The notes: generated by a model from the sequence alone, not told the origin. A stretch of DNA of 64,000 nucleotides from Streptomyces sp. NBC_00358 (GCF_036099295.1 NZ_CP107976.1:3720001-3784000), one strand, 5' to 3'; numbered from the stretch's first letter, positions 1 to 8,992 are shown. A program made the numbers and translations.

Positions 1-1
1 G

Positions 2-1747
2 GCAGCGGCGGCGTCCCTCCTCGCGACGGACGAACCGGAGGCCGTCCGTCATCTGACCGCCCTGTCCCGGGCGGGCCTGATCGACCATGTGCGCGGCAGC
101 CGATATCGCCTGCACGATCTCGTGCGGACCTTCGCCACGGCCCGTCTCCTCGACGAGGAGGAGCCCTCCGAGCGCACGGCGGCGCAGGAGCGCCTGATCG
201 TGAACTACGCGGAGCTCGCCGACTCGGTGATCCGGCTGGTGGACGGCAAGACGTCGACGCGCGCCGACCAGTTCGGGCCGCACGGCTTCACCTCCCTGGA
301 CGCGGCGCTGCGCTGGCTGGACGACGAGTCGAGCTTCATCACGGCGGCCCTGCGGCACGCGGAGGGGGTGAACCAGGCGGCGGTGCTCAACCTGCTGGGC
401 GCCCTGTGCGACTACTGCCTGCTGCGCGGCGACCTCTACCGGCTGGGCGAGATCAGCGAGCTGACCCAGGCCGTCGACCAGGGGCTCCTCGTCCGCTCGG
501 TGCAGTGGCGCACCGGTATCGCGGCCCGCCAACTGGGCGAGCTGGACAAGGCACGGACGACGCTGGCCGCGGTCGTGGACCTCTATTTCGAGGCCCACCA
601 CGACGCCGGGGCCGCCAGGGCGCTGTGCTCGCTCGGCATCACGCTGCACCACCAGGGCAACCTGATCGAGGCGGCGGCCAAGCTCCAGGAGGCCATGGAC
701 CTCCAGGCCGCCCCCGAGCTGGCGGCCGACCGCGCCTGGACGATGCACGCGCTGGCGGCGGTGGAACGCGACCGGTCCCGGCTGGCGCAGGCTCTCGACC
801 TCCTCACCGAGGCCCTGGTCCTGCACCTCGAGAGCGGCTCGGTGCACGGCGAGGCCTGGGCCCACTTCCAGCTCGGCCAGCTGGGGCTGCGCATGGGTGA
901 CGTGCCGCGCGCCGAGCGTGAACTGCGCGAGGCGCTCGATCTGTACGGCCGGACGCGCGACTCCCGTGGCGAGGCCTGGGCGCTCACCCAGCTGGCCCGC
1001 GCCCGGCTCGTCGAGGGCGACCCGTCCGCGGCGGTCGACGGGCTGCGCCAGGCGGTCTCCCGGCACCGCGAGAACGAGGACGCGCGCGGCGAGGCCTGGA
1101 CGGTGTACTACCTGGGCCAGTCCCTGGAGGAGACCGGCGACCTGGACCAGGCGGTGCGTGAGCTGGAGCGCTCCCGGACGATGTTCTCCCGGATGCGGGA
1201 CGTCTACGGTCTGGCGTGCGCCCGTCACCACTCGGCGAGGGTGACCCGTGACCAGCGGGCCGCGCAGACGGGCTCGCTGCGGAACTCGGGCTTCGCCCGC
1301 CAGCTCCTCGTCGACGCCCGCGCGGACTTCCTGCGCATCGGGGTGGCGCACGGCGAGGCGTGGACGTGTCTGGAGCTCGCCGTCGTCGACGCGGGCAACG
1401 CCCGCACCCAGCAGGCTCTGGCCCTGTGCGAGGAGGCCCTCGGGCTGTTCGTCTCCTACGGCGACCGTCGCGGGGAGGACTGGGCCCGTTTTCTGCGCTG
1501 CACCCTGCTGCCGTACGCGGCCCCGGGCGGCCACGAGGTGGGCGCGGCGGTGGCTCAGGAGGAGCTGTCGCAGCTCGCGCGCGCCGGCCACCCCACGCGG
1601 GACGGCAGGCTGGACGACTTCATCGAGGCGTACCAGCTGCTGCTGGAGCGGGGAGTGGACCTGGACGCCGGCTGGCAGGCCTGGCGCCTGGGCATGGTCC
1701 CGGGACGTCACGCCCGCGATGTGATGGGCGTGCCGGTGACGACGTGA
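2..1747 (+). CDS. NB-ARC/TPR transcriptional regulator (AfsR/SARP-like), C-terminal part, cut by window edge
   Basis: The frame is open from base 2, so the N-terminus lies outside the window. The first ~35 visible residues match the end of an NB-ARC/winged-helix module (motif RYRLHDLVR), as in AfsR-type signal-transducing regulators. The rest is helical TPR-like repeats of about 40 residues, several opening with G-E-A-W near 840, 970, 1090 and 1350. A GTG at 89 is an internal codon of the same frame, not the likely start. Any DNA-binding domain (SARP/BTAD or other) would be upstream and cannot be seen. It could instead be a stand-alone STAND ATPase. The family assignment is inference from the module order. 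Confidence 0.8.
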   Translation, partial: AAAASLLATDEPEAVRHLTALSRAGLIDHVRGSRYRLHDLVRTFATARLLDEEEPSERTAAQERLIVNYAELADSVIRLVDGKTSTRADQFGPHGFTSLDAALRWLDDESSFITAALRHAEGVNQAAVLNLLGALCDYCLLRGDLYRLGEISELTQAVDQGLLVRSVQWRTGIAARQLGELDKARTTLAAVVDLYFEAHHDAGAARALCSLGITLHHQGNLIEAAAKLQEAMDLQAAPELAADRAWTMHALAAVERDRSRLAQALDLLTEALVLHLESGSVHGEAWAHFQLGQLGLRMGDVPRAERELREALDLYGRTRDSRGEAWALTQLARARLVEGDPSAAVDGLRQAVSRHRENEDARGEAWTVYYLGQSLEETGDLDQAVRELERSRTMFSRMRDVYGLACARHHSARVTRDQRAAQTGSLRNSGFARQLLVDARADFLRIGVAHGEAWTCLELAVVDAGNARTQQALALCEEALGLFVSYGDRRGEDWARFLRCTLLPYAAPGGHEVGAAVAQEELSQLARAGHPTRDGRLDDFIEAYQLLLERGVDLDAGWQAWRLGMVPGRHARDVMGVPVTT

Positions 1748-1829
1748 CAATGCCGACGTGACGGCACGGGGGCCGGAACGCCGACGGGCCCGGTGCCCCC
1801 GCGGGGCCCGGGCTTGCGTGGGTGCCCGG

Positions 1830-2108
1830 TCAGCCCTTCGCGGGCGCGGCCTTCCCGCCGGAGCCGGTGCCGGCCTTGGGTGTACCGGAGGCGGACCGTT
1901 CGGCGCGGCCGGAGCCCGCCGCCTTGTCCTCGGGGTCCTGCTCGAAGGTGACCTTGCCCATGTGGCGGTTCATGGACTTCATCAGGCCCCAGACGGCCAG
2001 GGCCATCACCGCGAAGACGATGAAGCCGAGGACGCCGGGGGTGACCTTGTTCTCGTCGACCTCCTTGGCGAGGGGGACGAGGTGCGTCAGTGCCAGGCTT
2101 GCGCTCAT
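1830..2108 (-). CDS. small single-pass membrane protein, coupled to mca
   Basis: 92 residues. One membrane helix lies near residues 23-43 (VLGFIVFAVMALAVWGLM), followed by a short basic stretch and a Gly/Ala/Lys-rich cytoplasmic-type tail. The ATG at 2108 is one base after the mca stop codon (2110), so the two genes are almost certainly one operon with translational coupling. An in-frame start 27 bases upstream would overlap mca and is less likely. The protein has no recognised domain. Proteins of this kind commonly follow mca in actinomycetes (recollection), but no function is known to me. Confidence 0.75.
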   Translation of the reverse strand: MSASLALTHLVPLAKEVDENKVTPGVLGFIVFAVMALAVWGLMKSMNRHMGKVTFEQDPEDKAAGSGRAERSASGTPKAGTGSGGKAAPAKG

Positions 2109-2109
2109 G

Positions 2110-2991
2110 TCAGGCATTGTCGCGGATGCCCGCAAAGAGGTCGTCCTCGGGGAGGGATGTATCGACGAGGGACTTCGCGAGCTCGTACTCCTCGGTCGGC
2201 CAGACCGACCGCTGGATCTCCATCGGGACCTTGAACCAGCCGCCGTCGGGGTCGATCTGCGTGGCGTGCGCGATCAGCGCCTTGTCACGGATCTCGAAGA
2301 AGTCCGCGCACGGAACGTGCGTGGTCAGCGTGCGCTCGGCGCGCTCGAACTCGCTCCAGCGCTTGAGCCAGTCCCCGTACGGCGACTCCAGACCGTGGTC
2401 CAGGAGCGCGTGGTGCAGCGCCTCGGTGCGCGGGCGGTTGAAGCCCTGGTTGTAGTAGAGCTTCTGCGGCTGGAACGCCGTCCCGAACTCGGACTCCGGG
2501 TACTTCTCCGTGTCCGTCGCCCCCTCGAACGCCACCATCGAGATCTTGTGGGTCATGATGTGGTCGGGGTGCGGGTAGCCACCGTTCTCGTCGTACGTGG
2601 TGATCACCTGCGGGCGGAACGAGCGGATCTGCTTGACCAGCTCGCCGGCCGCCTTGTCGAGGTCCTCCAGGGCGAAACAGCCCTCGGGGAGCGGCGGCAG
2701 CGGGTCGCCCTCGGGCAGGCCGGAGTCCACGAAGCCGAGCCACTCCTGCTGGACGCCGAGGATCTCGCGGGCCTCGTCCATCTCCTTCTTGCGTACCTCG
2801 TGGATGTTCTCCTCGATGTACTTGTCGCCCTGAAGCTTGGGATTGAGGATGGAGCCGCGCTCCCCGCCCGTGCAGGTCACGACCAGCACGTCCACCCCCT
2901 CGGACACGTACTTCGCCATGGTGGCCGCGCCCTTGCTCGACTCGTCGTCGGGGTGGGCGTGAACGGCCATCAGTCGCAGCTGGTCAGTCAA
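2110..2991 (-). CDS. mca: mycothiol S-conjugate amidase Mca
   Basis: 293 residues, usual family length. It hydrolyses mycothiol S-conjugates to a mercapturic acid and GlcN-inositol, the detoxification step of the actinobacterial thiol system. The N-terminal zinc-binding motif HAHPDDE is at residues 11-17 and the third metal ligand region HPDH lies near residue 143, both typical of the MshB/Mca/PIG-L deacetylase family. The length and the long C-terminal half favour Mca over MshB. It is divergent from a DUF4307 gene and coupled to the following small membrane protein. The ATG start is the only one that keeps the metal-binding strand complete. Confidence 0.93.
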   Translation of the reverse strand: MTDQLRLMAVHAHPDDESSKGAATMAKYVSEGVDVLVVTCTGGERGSILNPKLQGDKYIEENIHEVRKKEMDEAREILGVQQEWLGFVDSGLPEGDPLPPLPEGCFALEDLDKAAGELVKQIRSFRPQVITTYDENGGYPHPDHIMTHKISMVAFEGATDTEKYPESEFGTAFQPQKLYYNQGFNRPRTEALHHALLDHGLESPYGDWLKRWSEFERAERTLTTHVPCADFFEIRDKALIAHATQIDPDGGWFKVPMEIQRSVWPTEEYELAKSLVDTSLPEDDLFAGIRDNA

Positions 2992-3073
2992 GACTCAATC
3001 CTCGGTCGGTCGGCTGTCGCCTGAGTGGGTCGGCTGTAGGCGCCCGGCGTGAATCAGCGTTTCGGGCGGCTTC

Positions 3074-3079
3074 TATAGT
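3074..3079 (+). promoter_or_regulatory. probable -10 hexamer of the DUF4307 gene
   Basis: TATAGT is an unusually good -10 element for such GC-rich DNA and lies 64 bases before the ATG at 3143. It sits in the 151-base divergent region between mca and the DUF4307 gene. A short AT-rich patch (gaataattc, about 3097) lies between it and the gene. Judged by sequence only. Confidence 0.45.
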
Positions 3080-3142
3080 GACGGAATCGGGGGGCGAATA
3101 ATTCCGGGGTCCTTCTCACGGGCCCCGGCCGAGAGGACGATC

Positions 3143-3544
3143 ATGACTACGGCGAGCGCGCGGCTGCCCGAGGGCCGGTACGGCCGCTCCGCGGACGGGC
3201 GTGCCGACCGGAAGCTCAGGATCATCGCAAGTGTGCTGGGCGCCTCCCTGATCGTGCTGGTCGGCTGGCTCGGCTACGACTACATCGCCGGGACCAAGAT
3301 CAGCGCCCAGGTGATCACCTTCGCGGCGGTCTCGGACAGCGCGGTCGAGGTGCACCTGGAGGTCCACAAGGACTCGGGCACACACGGCTACTGCACCCTG
3401 CGTTCGCAGAGCGCGGACGGCATCGAGGTCGGCCGCGCCGACTTCCGCTTCGACCAGGACTCCTCCCGCCTCGACAAGGTGGTTACCCTGCGTACGACGG
3501 CCCGGGGCTCCACCGCGGAACTCCTCGGCTGTCACGCGGGCTGA
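3143..3544 (+). CDS. DUF4307 membrane protein
   Basis: 133 residues. There is a short cytoplasmic N-terminus, one membrane helix at about residues 27-47 (IIASVLGASLIVLVGWLGY), and an extracytoplasmic beta-rich domain of about 80 residues with two Cys. This is the architecture of DUF4307, an actinobacterial family of unknown function often found beside mca and greA. The ATG follows a purine-rich GAGAGGA ribosome-binding site. No catalytic motif is visible, so any role would be a guess. Confidence 0.82.
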   Translation: MTTASARLPEGRYGRSADGRADRKLRIIASVLGASLIVLVGWLGYDYIAGTKISAQVITFAAVSDSAVEVHLEVHKDSGTHGYCTLRSQSADGIEVGRADFRFDQDSSRLDKVVTLRTTARGSTAELLGCHAG

Positions 3545-3668
3545 GCGGCACCGCCGCTCCTGGCCCTACGGCAGCGACACCGGTCGGCATCACCCTCAAG
3601 ACAGATGGCTGACCTGCGTCGATGTAATTCTGATGTCTTATGTCCTCGCCTCCGAGCCGCTGAATTGT

Positions 3669-3674
3669 TAGGCT
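3669..3674 (+). promoter_or_regulatory. candidate -10 element for greA
   Basis: TAGGCT lies about 80 bases before the greA start, which would give an untranslated leader of roughly 75 bases. It fits the TANNNT pattern of Streptomyces housekeeping promoters, but no clear -35 is seen, so this is a weak call. Confidence 0.3.
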
Positions 3675-3754
3675 CGTGGTTTCGCCCACCCGTGAGAGAA
3701 CATGCTTCTGGGTAGGGCGATGCTTTGTATTCCCAGTACCTACGAGGAGCACCT

Positions 3755-4252
3755 GTGACCCAGACCAGTGAGAACGTCACCTGGCTGACCCAGGAGGCGT
3801 ACGACCAGCTCAGGGCCGAGCTGGAGTACCTGTCTGGTCCTGCGCGCACGGAGATCGCCGCCAAGATCGCGGCCGCGCGCGAGGAGGGCGACCTGCGCGA
3901 GAACGGCGGGTACCACGCGGCCAAGGAAGAGCAGGGCAAGCAGGAGCTCCGAGTCCGCCAGCTGACTCAGCTCCTGGAGAAGGCCAAGGTCGGCGAGGCT
4001 CCCGCGGCGGACGGCGCGGTCGCCCCGGGCATGGTCGTGACCATCGCCTTCGACGGCGACGAGGACGACACCCTGGACTTCCTGCTCGGCTCTCGCGAGT
4101 ACGCGAACTCCGCCATCGAGACGTACTCCCCGCAGTCCCCGCTGGGCTCCGGCGTGAACGGCAAGAAGGTCGGCGAGGACGCCCGGTACGAGCTGCCGAA
4201 CGGCAAGCTCGCCTCGGTGAAGATCCTCAAGGCCGTGCCGTACCAGGGCTGA
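3755..4252 (+). CDS. greA: transcription elongation factor GreA
   Basis: 165 residues. GreA binds stalled RNA polymerase and stimulates cleavage of the backtracked transcript. The N-terminal coiled coil (about residues 8-80) includes the acidic tip region EEGDLRENGGYHAAKE. The C-terminal FKBP-like domain contains the conserved run ending ISGSSPLG-like (here YSPQSPLGSG). The start is the GTG at 3755, preceded by GAGGAG at 3744-3749; a TTG 30 bases upstream in frame has no such site. The gene is convergent with the ABC exporter genes, separated by a strong terminator. Confidence 0.95.
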   Translation: MTQTSENVTWLTQEAYDQLRAELEYLSGPARTEIAAKIAAAREEGDLRENGGYHAAKEEQGKQELRVRQLTQLLEKAKVGEAPAADGAVAPGMVVTIAFDGDEDDTLDFLLGSREYANSAIETYSPQSPLGSGVNGKKVGEDARYELPNGKLASVKILKAVPYQG

Positions 4253-4271
4253 GCCCAGGACCAGCGACGAC

Positions 4272-4306
4272 GACGATGCCCCCGGCCACGGGCCGGGGGC
4301 ATCGTC
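4272..4306. terminator. bidirectional hairpin terminator between greA and the ABC exporter
   Basis: A perfect 16-bp inverted repeat (gacgatgcccccggcc) with a 3-base loop lies 20 bases after the greA stop codon and 34 bases beyond the end of the convergent permease gene. There is no U tract, as is usual in Streptomyces. Confidence 0.85.
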
Positions 4307-4339
4307 ATGTCCTTCCCGGTGTCCGGGTCGTTCCCGGCG

Positions 4340-5197
4340 TCAGGCCGTGGCCGAGCGGTACTTGCGGACCGCGAGCGTCCGGAAGATCACCACGATCAGG
4401 ACGGAGTAGATCAGCGAGGCCCGGATCGAGTGCTGCATGGGCCAGGCCTGGGAGGTCGACACCCCGGGATTGGCGAACAGCACACGGCACGCCTGCACGG
4501 TGGCGCTGAACGGGTTCCAGTCGGCGACGTGCCGCAGCCAGGGGGTCATGTTGCTGGTGTCGACGAACGCGTTCGAGATGAACGTGACCGGGAAGAGCCA
4601 GATCAGCCCGCCGGAGGTGGCCGCCTCGGGCGTCCGCACGGACAGGCCGATGAGGGCGCCGATCCAGGTGAACGCGTAACCCAGCAGGAGCAGCAGCCCG
4701 AAGGCGCCGAGCACGCGGAACGCGTCGGTGCTGCCGTTCGAGCCGACCCGCCAGCCGACCATCACGGCGACGATCGCGAGGACCAGCAGGGTCAGCGCGG
4801 TCTGCACGAGGTCGGCCAGCGTGCGGCCGGTGAGCACCGCGCCACGCGCCATGGGCAGCGACCGGAAGCGGTCGATGAGGCCCTTGTGCATGTCGTCGGC
4901 TATGCCGGCGCCCGCGCCCGCGGTGGCGAAGGTGACGGTCTGGGCGAAGATGCCCGCCATCAGGAAGTTCGTGTAGTCGGTGGCGCTGGTGCTGCCGCCG
5001 ATCTTCATGGACCCGCCGAAGACGTAGGTGAACAGCACCACGAACATGATCGGCTGAATAAGCCCGAAGATGACCATTTCGGGAATCCGGGACATTCTGA
5101 TCAGATTCCGTCTGGCGATGACCAGGGAATCCCGGACGGACTGGACGACGGGGTTCGAGGGCGCCGTGACCTGCACGGCGTCGTTGACGGCGCTCAC
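4340..5197 (-). CDS. ABC-2 type transporter permease (DrrB-like)
   Basis: 285 residues with six predicted membrane helices, the ABC2_membrane/DrrB pattern, including the conserved early stretch GLIQPIMFVVLFTYVFGG. With the upstream ATPase it would form an exporter of a hydrophobic or drug-like substrate. The chosen start is the GTG at 5197, whose TG is shared with the TGA of the ATPase gene (GTGA overlap), showing translational coupling. A longer in-frame reading to 5683 runs antiparallel to nothing functional and only overlaps the ATPase gene in another frame. The substrate cannot be read from sequence. Confidence 0.92.
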   Translation of the reverse strand: MSAVNDAVQVTAPSNPVVQSVRDSLVIARRNLIRMSRIPEMVIFGLIQPIMFVVLFTYVFGGSMKIGGSTSATDYTNFLMAGIFAQTVTFATAGAGAGIADDMHKGLIDRFRSLPMARGAVLTGRTLADLVQTALTLLVLAIVAVMVGWRVGSNGSTDAFRVLGAFGLLLLLGYAFTWIGALIGLSVRTPEAATSGGLIWLFPVTFISNAFVDTSNMTPWLRHVADWNPFSATVQACRVLFANPGVSTSQAWPMQHSIRASLIYSVLIVVIFRTLAVRKYRSATA

Positions 5198-6204
5198 TTC
5201 GTGGCCTCCTTCTCGCTCTTGCCCTTCCGGGCGTCCGCAGGCCGACCGTCCTCCCCGGCCTTCTCCTCGGCCACATGACCGGTGAGGGAGAGGAAGACGT
5301 CGTCGAGGGTGGGGCGGCGCAGGCCGATGTCGTCGATCTCGATGCCCCGGGTGTCCAGCTCGCGGATGACCTCCGCGAGGAGCTTCGCGCCTCCGCTGAC
5401 GGGCACGGTGAGCTTGCGGGTGTGCTCCTCGACCGTGGTCTCGCCCTTGCCGAAGCCGCGCAGCACCTCGGCGGCGGTCGCCATGTGCGCGCGCTCGTGC
5501 ACCACGACCTCGACGCGCTCGCCGCCGGTCTGCGCCTTGAGCTCGTCGGCCGTGCCGCGGGCGATGACGCGGCCGTGGTCGACCACGCAGATGTCGTGCG
5601 CGAGGTGGTCGGCCTCTTCGAGGTACTGGGTGGTCAGCAGCAGCGTCGTACCGCCGGAGACGAGCTGCTTGATGACGTCCCACAACTGCTGGCGGTTGCG
5701 CGGATCGAGGCCGGTCGTCGGCTCGTCCATGAACATCACCGGGGGCGACACCACCAGGGCCGCCGCCAGGTCGAGGCGGCGCCGCATGCCGCCCGAATAC
5801 GTCTTCGCGGTGCGGTCGGCGGCGTCGGCGAGGTTGAACTGCTCCAGGAGCTCGACCGCGCGGACCTTCGCGGCCTTCGCGCGCATCTGGTAGAGCTGTC
5901 CGACCATCTGGAGGTTCTCGCGGCCGGTCAGATACTCGTCGACCGCCGCGAACTGCCCGGAGAGGCCGACCCTGCGCCGTACGGCGTCGGGGTCCTTGAC
6001 CACGTCGATGCCCGCGACGACCGCCCTGCCGCTGTCGGGCCGCAGCAGGGTCGTCAGACAGCGGACCGCGGTCGTCTTGCCCGCGCCGTTCGGCCCGAGC
6101 AGACCGAGCACGGTGCCTTCGGGAACATCGAGGTCGACGCCGTCCAGAGCCCTTACGTCACCGAAGGTCTTCACCAGGCCTTCGGCGTATATGGCGCCCG
6201 GCAT
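5194..6204 (-). CDS. ABC transporter ATP-binding protein (daunorubicin-resistance DrrA type)
   Basis: 336 residues. It carries Walker A GPNGAGKTT near residue 38, signature YSGGMRRRLDLA, Walker B VMFMDEPTTGLD and an H-loop replaced by TTQYLEEAD, which is typical of the DrrA subfamily, where the switch position is Gln rather than His. The C-terminal ~100 residues are the DrrA-type extension with a Lys-rich tail. It overlaps the permease gene by four bases. A perfect inverted repeat at 6320-6335 upstream may be its operator. Resistance or self-protection export is inferred from the family. Confidence 0.92.
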   Translation of the reverse strand: MPGAIYAEGLVKTFGDVRALDGVDLDVPEGTVLGLLGPNGAGKTTAVRCLTTLLRPDSGRAVVAGIDVVKDPDAVRRRVGLSGQFAAVDEYLTGRENLQMVGQLYQMRAKAAKVRAVELLEQFNLADAADRTAKTYSGGMRRRLDLAAALVVSPPVMFMDEPTTGLDPRNRQQLWDVIKQLVSGGTTLLLTTQYLEEADHLAHDICVVDHGRVIARGTADELKAQTGGERVEVVVHERAHMATAAEVLRGFGKGETTVEEHTRKLTVPVSGGAKLLAEVIRELDTRGIEIDDIGLRRPTLDDVFLSLTGHVAEEKAGEDGRPADARKGKSEKEATK

Positions 6205-6319
6205 GAGAGTTCTCCACGTCGTTGGGGATCATTCGGTCATGTGCGCGGTGCGGTTGGTCGCGATGGGAACAGTCTCCGGCCCGACGCCACCCGGCGCCGC
6301 TCCGGACGCGCACACGATA

Positions 6320-6335
6320 ACGCGATGTATCGCGT
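6320..6335. promoter_or_regulatory. inverted repeat, candidate operator of the DrrA/B operon
   Basis: ACGCGAT-GT-ATCGCGT is a perfect 7+7 inverted repeat with a 2-base centre, about 115 bases upstream of the ATPase start, in the 191-base gap before ilvA. It resembles TetR/PadR-class operators in size. No regulator gene is adjacent. It could instead act on the 3' end of ilvA. Confidence 0.45.
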
Positions 6336-6395
6336 CGCTCAACGGGATTTCTCCCGTCCGCCACGACCGGACCGACCGGGCGGACGGCTCCGACC

Positions 6396-7625
6396 TCAGT
6401 CGATGACCGTGTACCCCGCCTCGCGCAGCGCGCGATTCACCTCGGCGCAGTGGTCGTGCCCCTTCGTCTCCAGGTGCAGTTCGACCTCCACCTCGGTGAG
6501 ACCCAGCCGCGGATCGGTCCGTACGTGGCTCACGTCCAGGACGTTGGCGTCGGCCACCGACAACACCCCGAGCAGCGTGGCCAGGGCGCCGGGCCGGTCC
6601 GTGAGCCGCAGCGTGACCGCCAGATAGCGGCCTCCCGCCGCCATGCCGTGCCGCAGGATGCGCTGCATCAGCAGGGGATCCACGTTCCCGCCCGACAGCA
6701 GCGCCACCACCGGGCCCTCGAAGGCCCCGGGATCGGCCAGCAGCGCGGCGACGGAACTCGCGCCGGCCGGCTCGACCACCAGCTTGGCGCGCTCCAGGCA
6801 CAGCAGCAGCGCGCTGGACAGGTGGTTCTCGGAGACCGTACGGACCTCGTCGACCAGTTCCTCGACCAGGCGGAACGGCACGTCCCCGGGACGGCCGACC
6901 TTGATGCCGTCGGCCATCGTGGCCGGGTTCTCGATCGACACGGGCCGTCCGGCGGCCAGCGAGGGCGGGTACGCCGCCGCGCCCTCCGCCTGCACCCCGA
7001 TGATCCGTACGTCGGGACGCAGCGACTTCACCGCGAGGGCCACACCGGCCGCCAGCCCGCCGCCGCCGACCCCCAGCACGATCGTGCGCACCTCGGGACA
7101 CTGGTCCAGGATCTCCAGGCCGACCGTGCCCTGGCCCGCGATGATGTCGGGGTGGTCGAAGGGGTGGATGAACACGGCGCCCGTCTGCCGGGCGTACTCC
7201 TGCGCGGCGGCCAGCGTCTCGTCGACCACCTGCCCGTGCAGCCTCACCTCGGCGCCGTAGTCACGGGTGGCCGCGACCTTCGGCAGCGGCGCCCCGGTCG
7301 GCATGAACACGGTGGACCGCACCCCGAGCAGCGAGGAGGCGAGCGCCACGCCCTGCGCGTGGTTGCCCGCGCTCGCGGCGACGACCCCCGCGGCGCGCTC
7401 CTCCGGAAGCAGGCCCGCGATCCGCACGTAAGCGCCGCGCAGCTTGAACGATCCTGTCCGCTGGAGGTTCTCGCACTTGAACTGCACCGGCGCGCCCACG
7501 AGCTGGGACAAATACCTGCTGCCCTCCATCGCCGTAACCCGCGACACGCCCGTGAGCATCTTCTGCGCGCCGCGCACGTCGTCGAGAGTCACGCCGGGAA
7601 AGGAGTCAGCCGTGCTGTAGCTCAT
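6396..7625 (-). CDS. ilvA: threonine ammonia-lyase (threonine dehydratase)
   Basis: 409 residues. This PLP enzyme deaminates threonine to 2-oxobutanoate, feeding isoleucine synthesis or catabolism. The PLP lysine is K61 in TGSFKLRGA, and the glycine loop VGGGGLAAG binds the cofactor phosphate. A single C-terminal ACT-type domain (about residues 330-409) suggests amino-acid regulation. One ACT domain is the compact form common in actinomycetes; E. coli IlvA has two. The gene is divergent from the MarR gene. Whether it is anabolic (IlvA) or catabolic (TdcB-like) cannot be settled here. Confidence 0.92.
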   Translation of the reverse strand: MSYSTADSFPGVTLDDVRGAQKMLTGVSRVTAMEGSRYLSQLVGAPVQFKCENLQRTGSFKLRGAYVRIAGLLPEERAAGVVAASAGNHAQGVALASSLLGVRSTVFMPTGAPLPKVAATRDYGAEVRLHGQVVDETLAAAQEYARQTGAVFIHPFDHPDIIAGQGTVGLEILDQCPEVRTIVLGVGGGGLAAGVALAVKSLRPDVRIIGVQAEGAAAYPPSLAAGRPVSIENPATMADGIKVGRPGDVPFRLVEELVDEVRTVSENHLSSALLLCLERAKLVVEPAGASSVAALLADPGAFEGPVVALLSGGNVDPLLMQRILRHGMAAGGRYLAVTLRLTDRPGALATLLGVLSVADANVLDVSHVRTDPRLGLTEVEVELHLETKGHDHCAEVNRALREAGYTVID

Positions 7626-7772
7626 GACCGCCAGTCTCGCAGTTCACGCGGGCGCACTCCCGTCGTGACCACGCTCCGAGACTCGGTTTGCGCAGCCCCG
7701 GTACGGCCCGCGCCCCGGCCGCGTAACCTGTCCCCCAACCCAGCTCCCCACGCATGAATTGAGCCCCCGGCC

Positions 7773-8297
7773 ATGCCCACAACACCAGAGATGTCGATGG
7801 ACATGACGACCGTCGGTGACACCGGTCTTCTCGAAGCCCTGCAGCACGAGGTCGCGGTCTTCGCGCGCCGTGCGGAACAGACCCGGCTCGGCGGGGTGGG
7901 GCAGGTGCGCAACTCCATGGACCGTGCCGCTTACCTGCTGCTCAACCGTCTCGACAAGGAAGGGCCGATGGGCGTCAAGGCGCTCGCGGCGAGCATGGGG
8001 ATCGACTCCTCGACGGTCACCCGGCAGGTCGCCCCGCTGGTCGACACCGGGCTCGTCAAGCGCACCTCGCACCCCGAGGACGGGCGGGCCGTGGTGCTCC
8101 AGCTGTCCCCGCGCGGCCAGGCCCGGCTCGACGAAGTGCGCACTTCCCGCCGTCAGTTGATGGCCGAGCTGACACACGAATGGGCGCCGGAGGAGCGTGA
8201 GGTGTTCTGCGCGCTCCTCACACGCTTCAACACCGCGCTCTCCGCCCGCCAGGCGTCCCAGGGCATGCCCGCGCCGGAGTCCGAGCCGAACTCCTGA
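7773..8297 (+). CDS. MarR-family transcriptional regulator
   Basis: 174 residues with a winged-helix fold: recognition region KALAASMGIDSSTVTRQVAPLV (about residues 69-90) followed by the wing RTSHPEDGRAVVLQLS, both classic MarR. It probably acts as a homodimer responding to small phenolic or oxidant ligands. It is divergent from ilvA with 147 bases between. A possible -10 (taacct, 7722-7727) lies upstream. Another in-frame ATG lies eight codons downstream, so the exact N-terminus is uncertain. Its target genes are not evident. Confidence 0.9.
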   Translation: MPTTPEMSMDMTTVGDTGLLEALQHEVAVFARRAEQTRLGGVGQVRNSMDRAAYLLLNRLDKEGPMGVKALAASMGIDSSTVTRQVAPLVDTGLVKRTSHPEDGRAVVLQLSPRGQARLDEVRTSRRQLMAELTHEWAPEEREVFCALLTRFNTALSARQASQGMPAPESEPNS

Positions 8298-8491
8298 TCC
8301 GCGGGGCGAACGCTCGCCGTCCCGGGTGCTCCTGGACCCTCGTGTCCCGTCACGCGCGCGTGCATGTGCGCCGCACTCTTGACCGGAAGGCGCCACCTGG
8401 CCTCATATGAGACCGGGTCCTCGTCGTACACGGTGCGGCGGGTCGCACGCGGCCGCGGGCCCATCCTCAGGGTCGCCCTCAGGCGGGAGGC

Positions 8492-8992
8492 GTGTTGCGA
8501 GATCGGCGTGCGTCCCAAGGCGCCCGCCGGGCCCGGGAGTTCGAGGCGTTCGTCGCGGGCGCGGCAGGGCGGCTGCTGCATGCCGCCACGTTGCTCACGG
8601 CGGAACCCCGGGACGCCAACCCGCGCGCGCGGCGACTGCTGACACTGACCCTCGCCCATACGTACGCCTCCTGGGACAGGCTGCACGGCGAGGATCCCTA
8701 CGACAGCGCCCGCCGGCAACTGGCCGGGCGCTTCCAGCGCGCCGCCTGGTACCAGTACGGGAGCTTCGGGCGGCACCGCCCCTCCCCCGACACCGTCCTG
8801 GCCCGGCTCACGCCCCAGGAACGGCTGGTCCTCGTCCTCAGGCTGTACGAGGGGGTCGCCGAGGAACAGGCCGCGGCCCTGCTCGGGCTCCCCACGGAAC
8901 GTGTCCGGACGATCTGCGCCCGCGCCATGGCGACGCTGCTGCACCCGCCCCGCGGCCCCGCGCCGGCCCGGGTGGAGGTGGCGCCGTCATGA
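8492..8992 (+). CDS. ECF sigma-factor-like protein (SigE-family type)
   Basis: 166 residues. Residues 15-75 resemble a degenerate sigma region 2 (FEAFVAGAAGRLLHAATLL, then TYASWDRL). Residues about 103-150 form region 4 (LTPQERLVLVLRLYEGVAEE, then AAALLG and a recognition helix). Region 2 is shorter and less conserved than in active ECF sigma factors, so promoter opening is uncertain. The GTG start at 8492 follows GGGAGG. It overlaps the next gene by ATGA, suggesting a sigma/membrane-partner pair. It could be a diverged DNA-binding regulator rather than a true sigma factor. Confidence 0.75.
   Translation: MLRDRRASQGARRAREFEAFVAGAAGRLLHAATLLTAEPRDANPRARRLLTLTLAHTYASWDRLHGEDPYDSARRQLAGRFQRAAWYQYGSFGRHRPSPDTVLARLTPQERLVLVLRLYEGVAEEQAAALLGLPTERVRTICARAMATLLHPPRGPAPARVEVAPS

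Noticed and set aside
1758..3024. Plus-strand frames over the mca operon
   Set aside because: Antisense of mca, which has the complete HAHPDDE metal motif.
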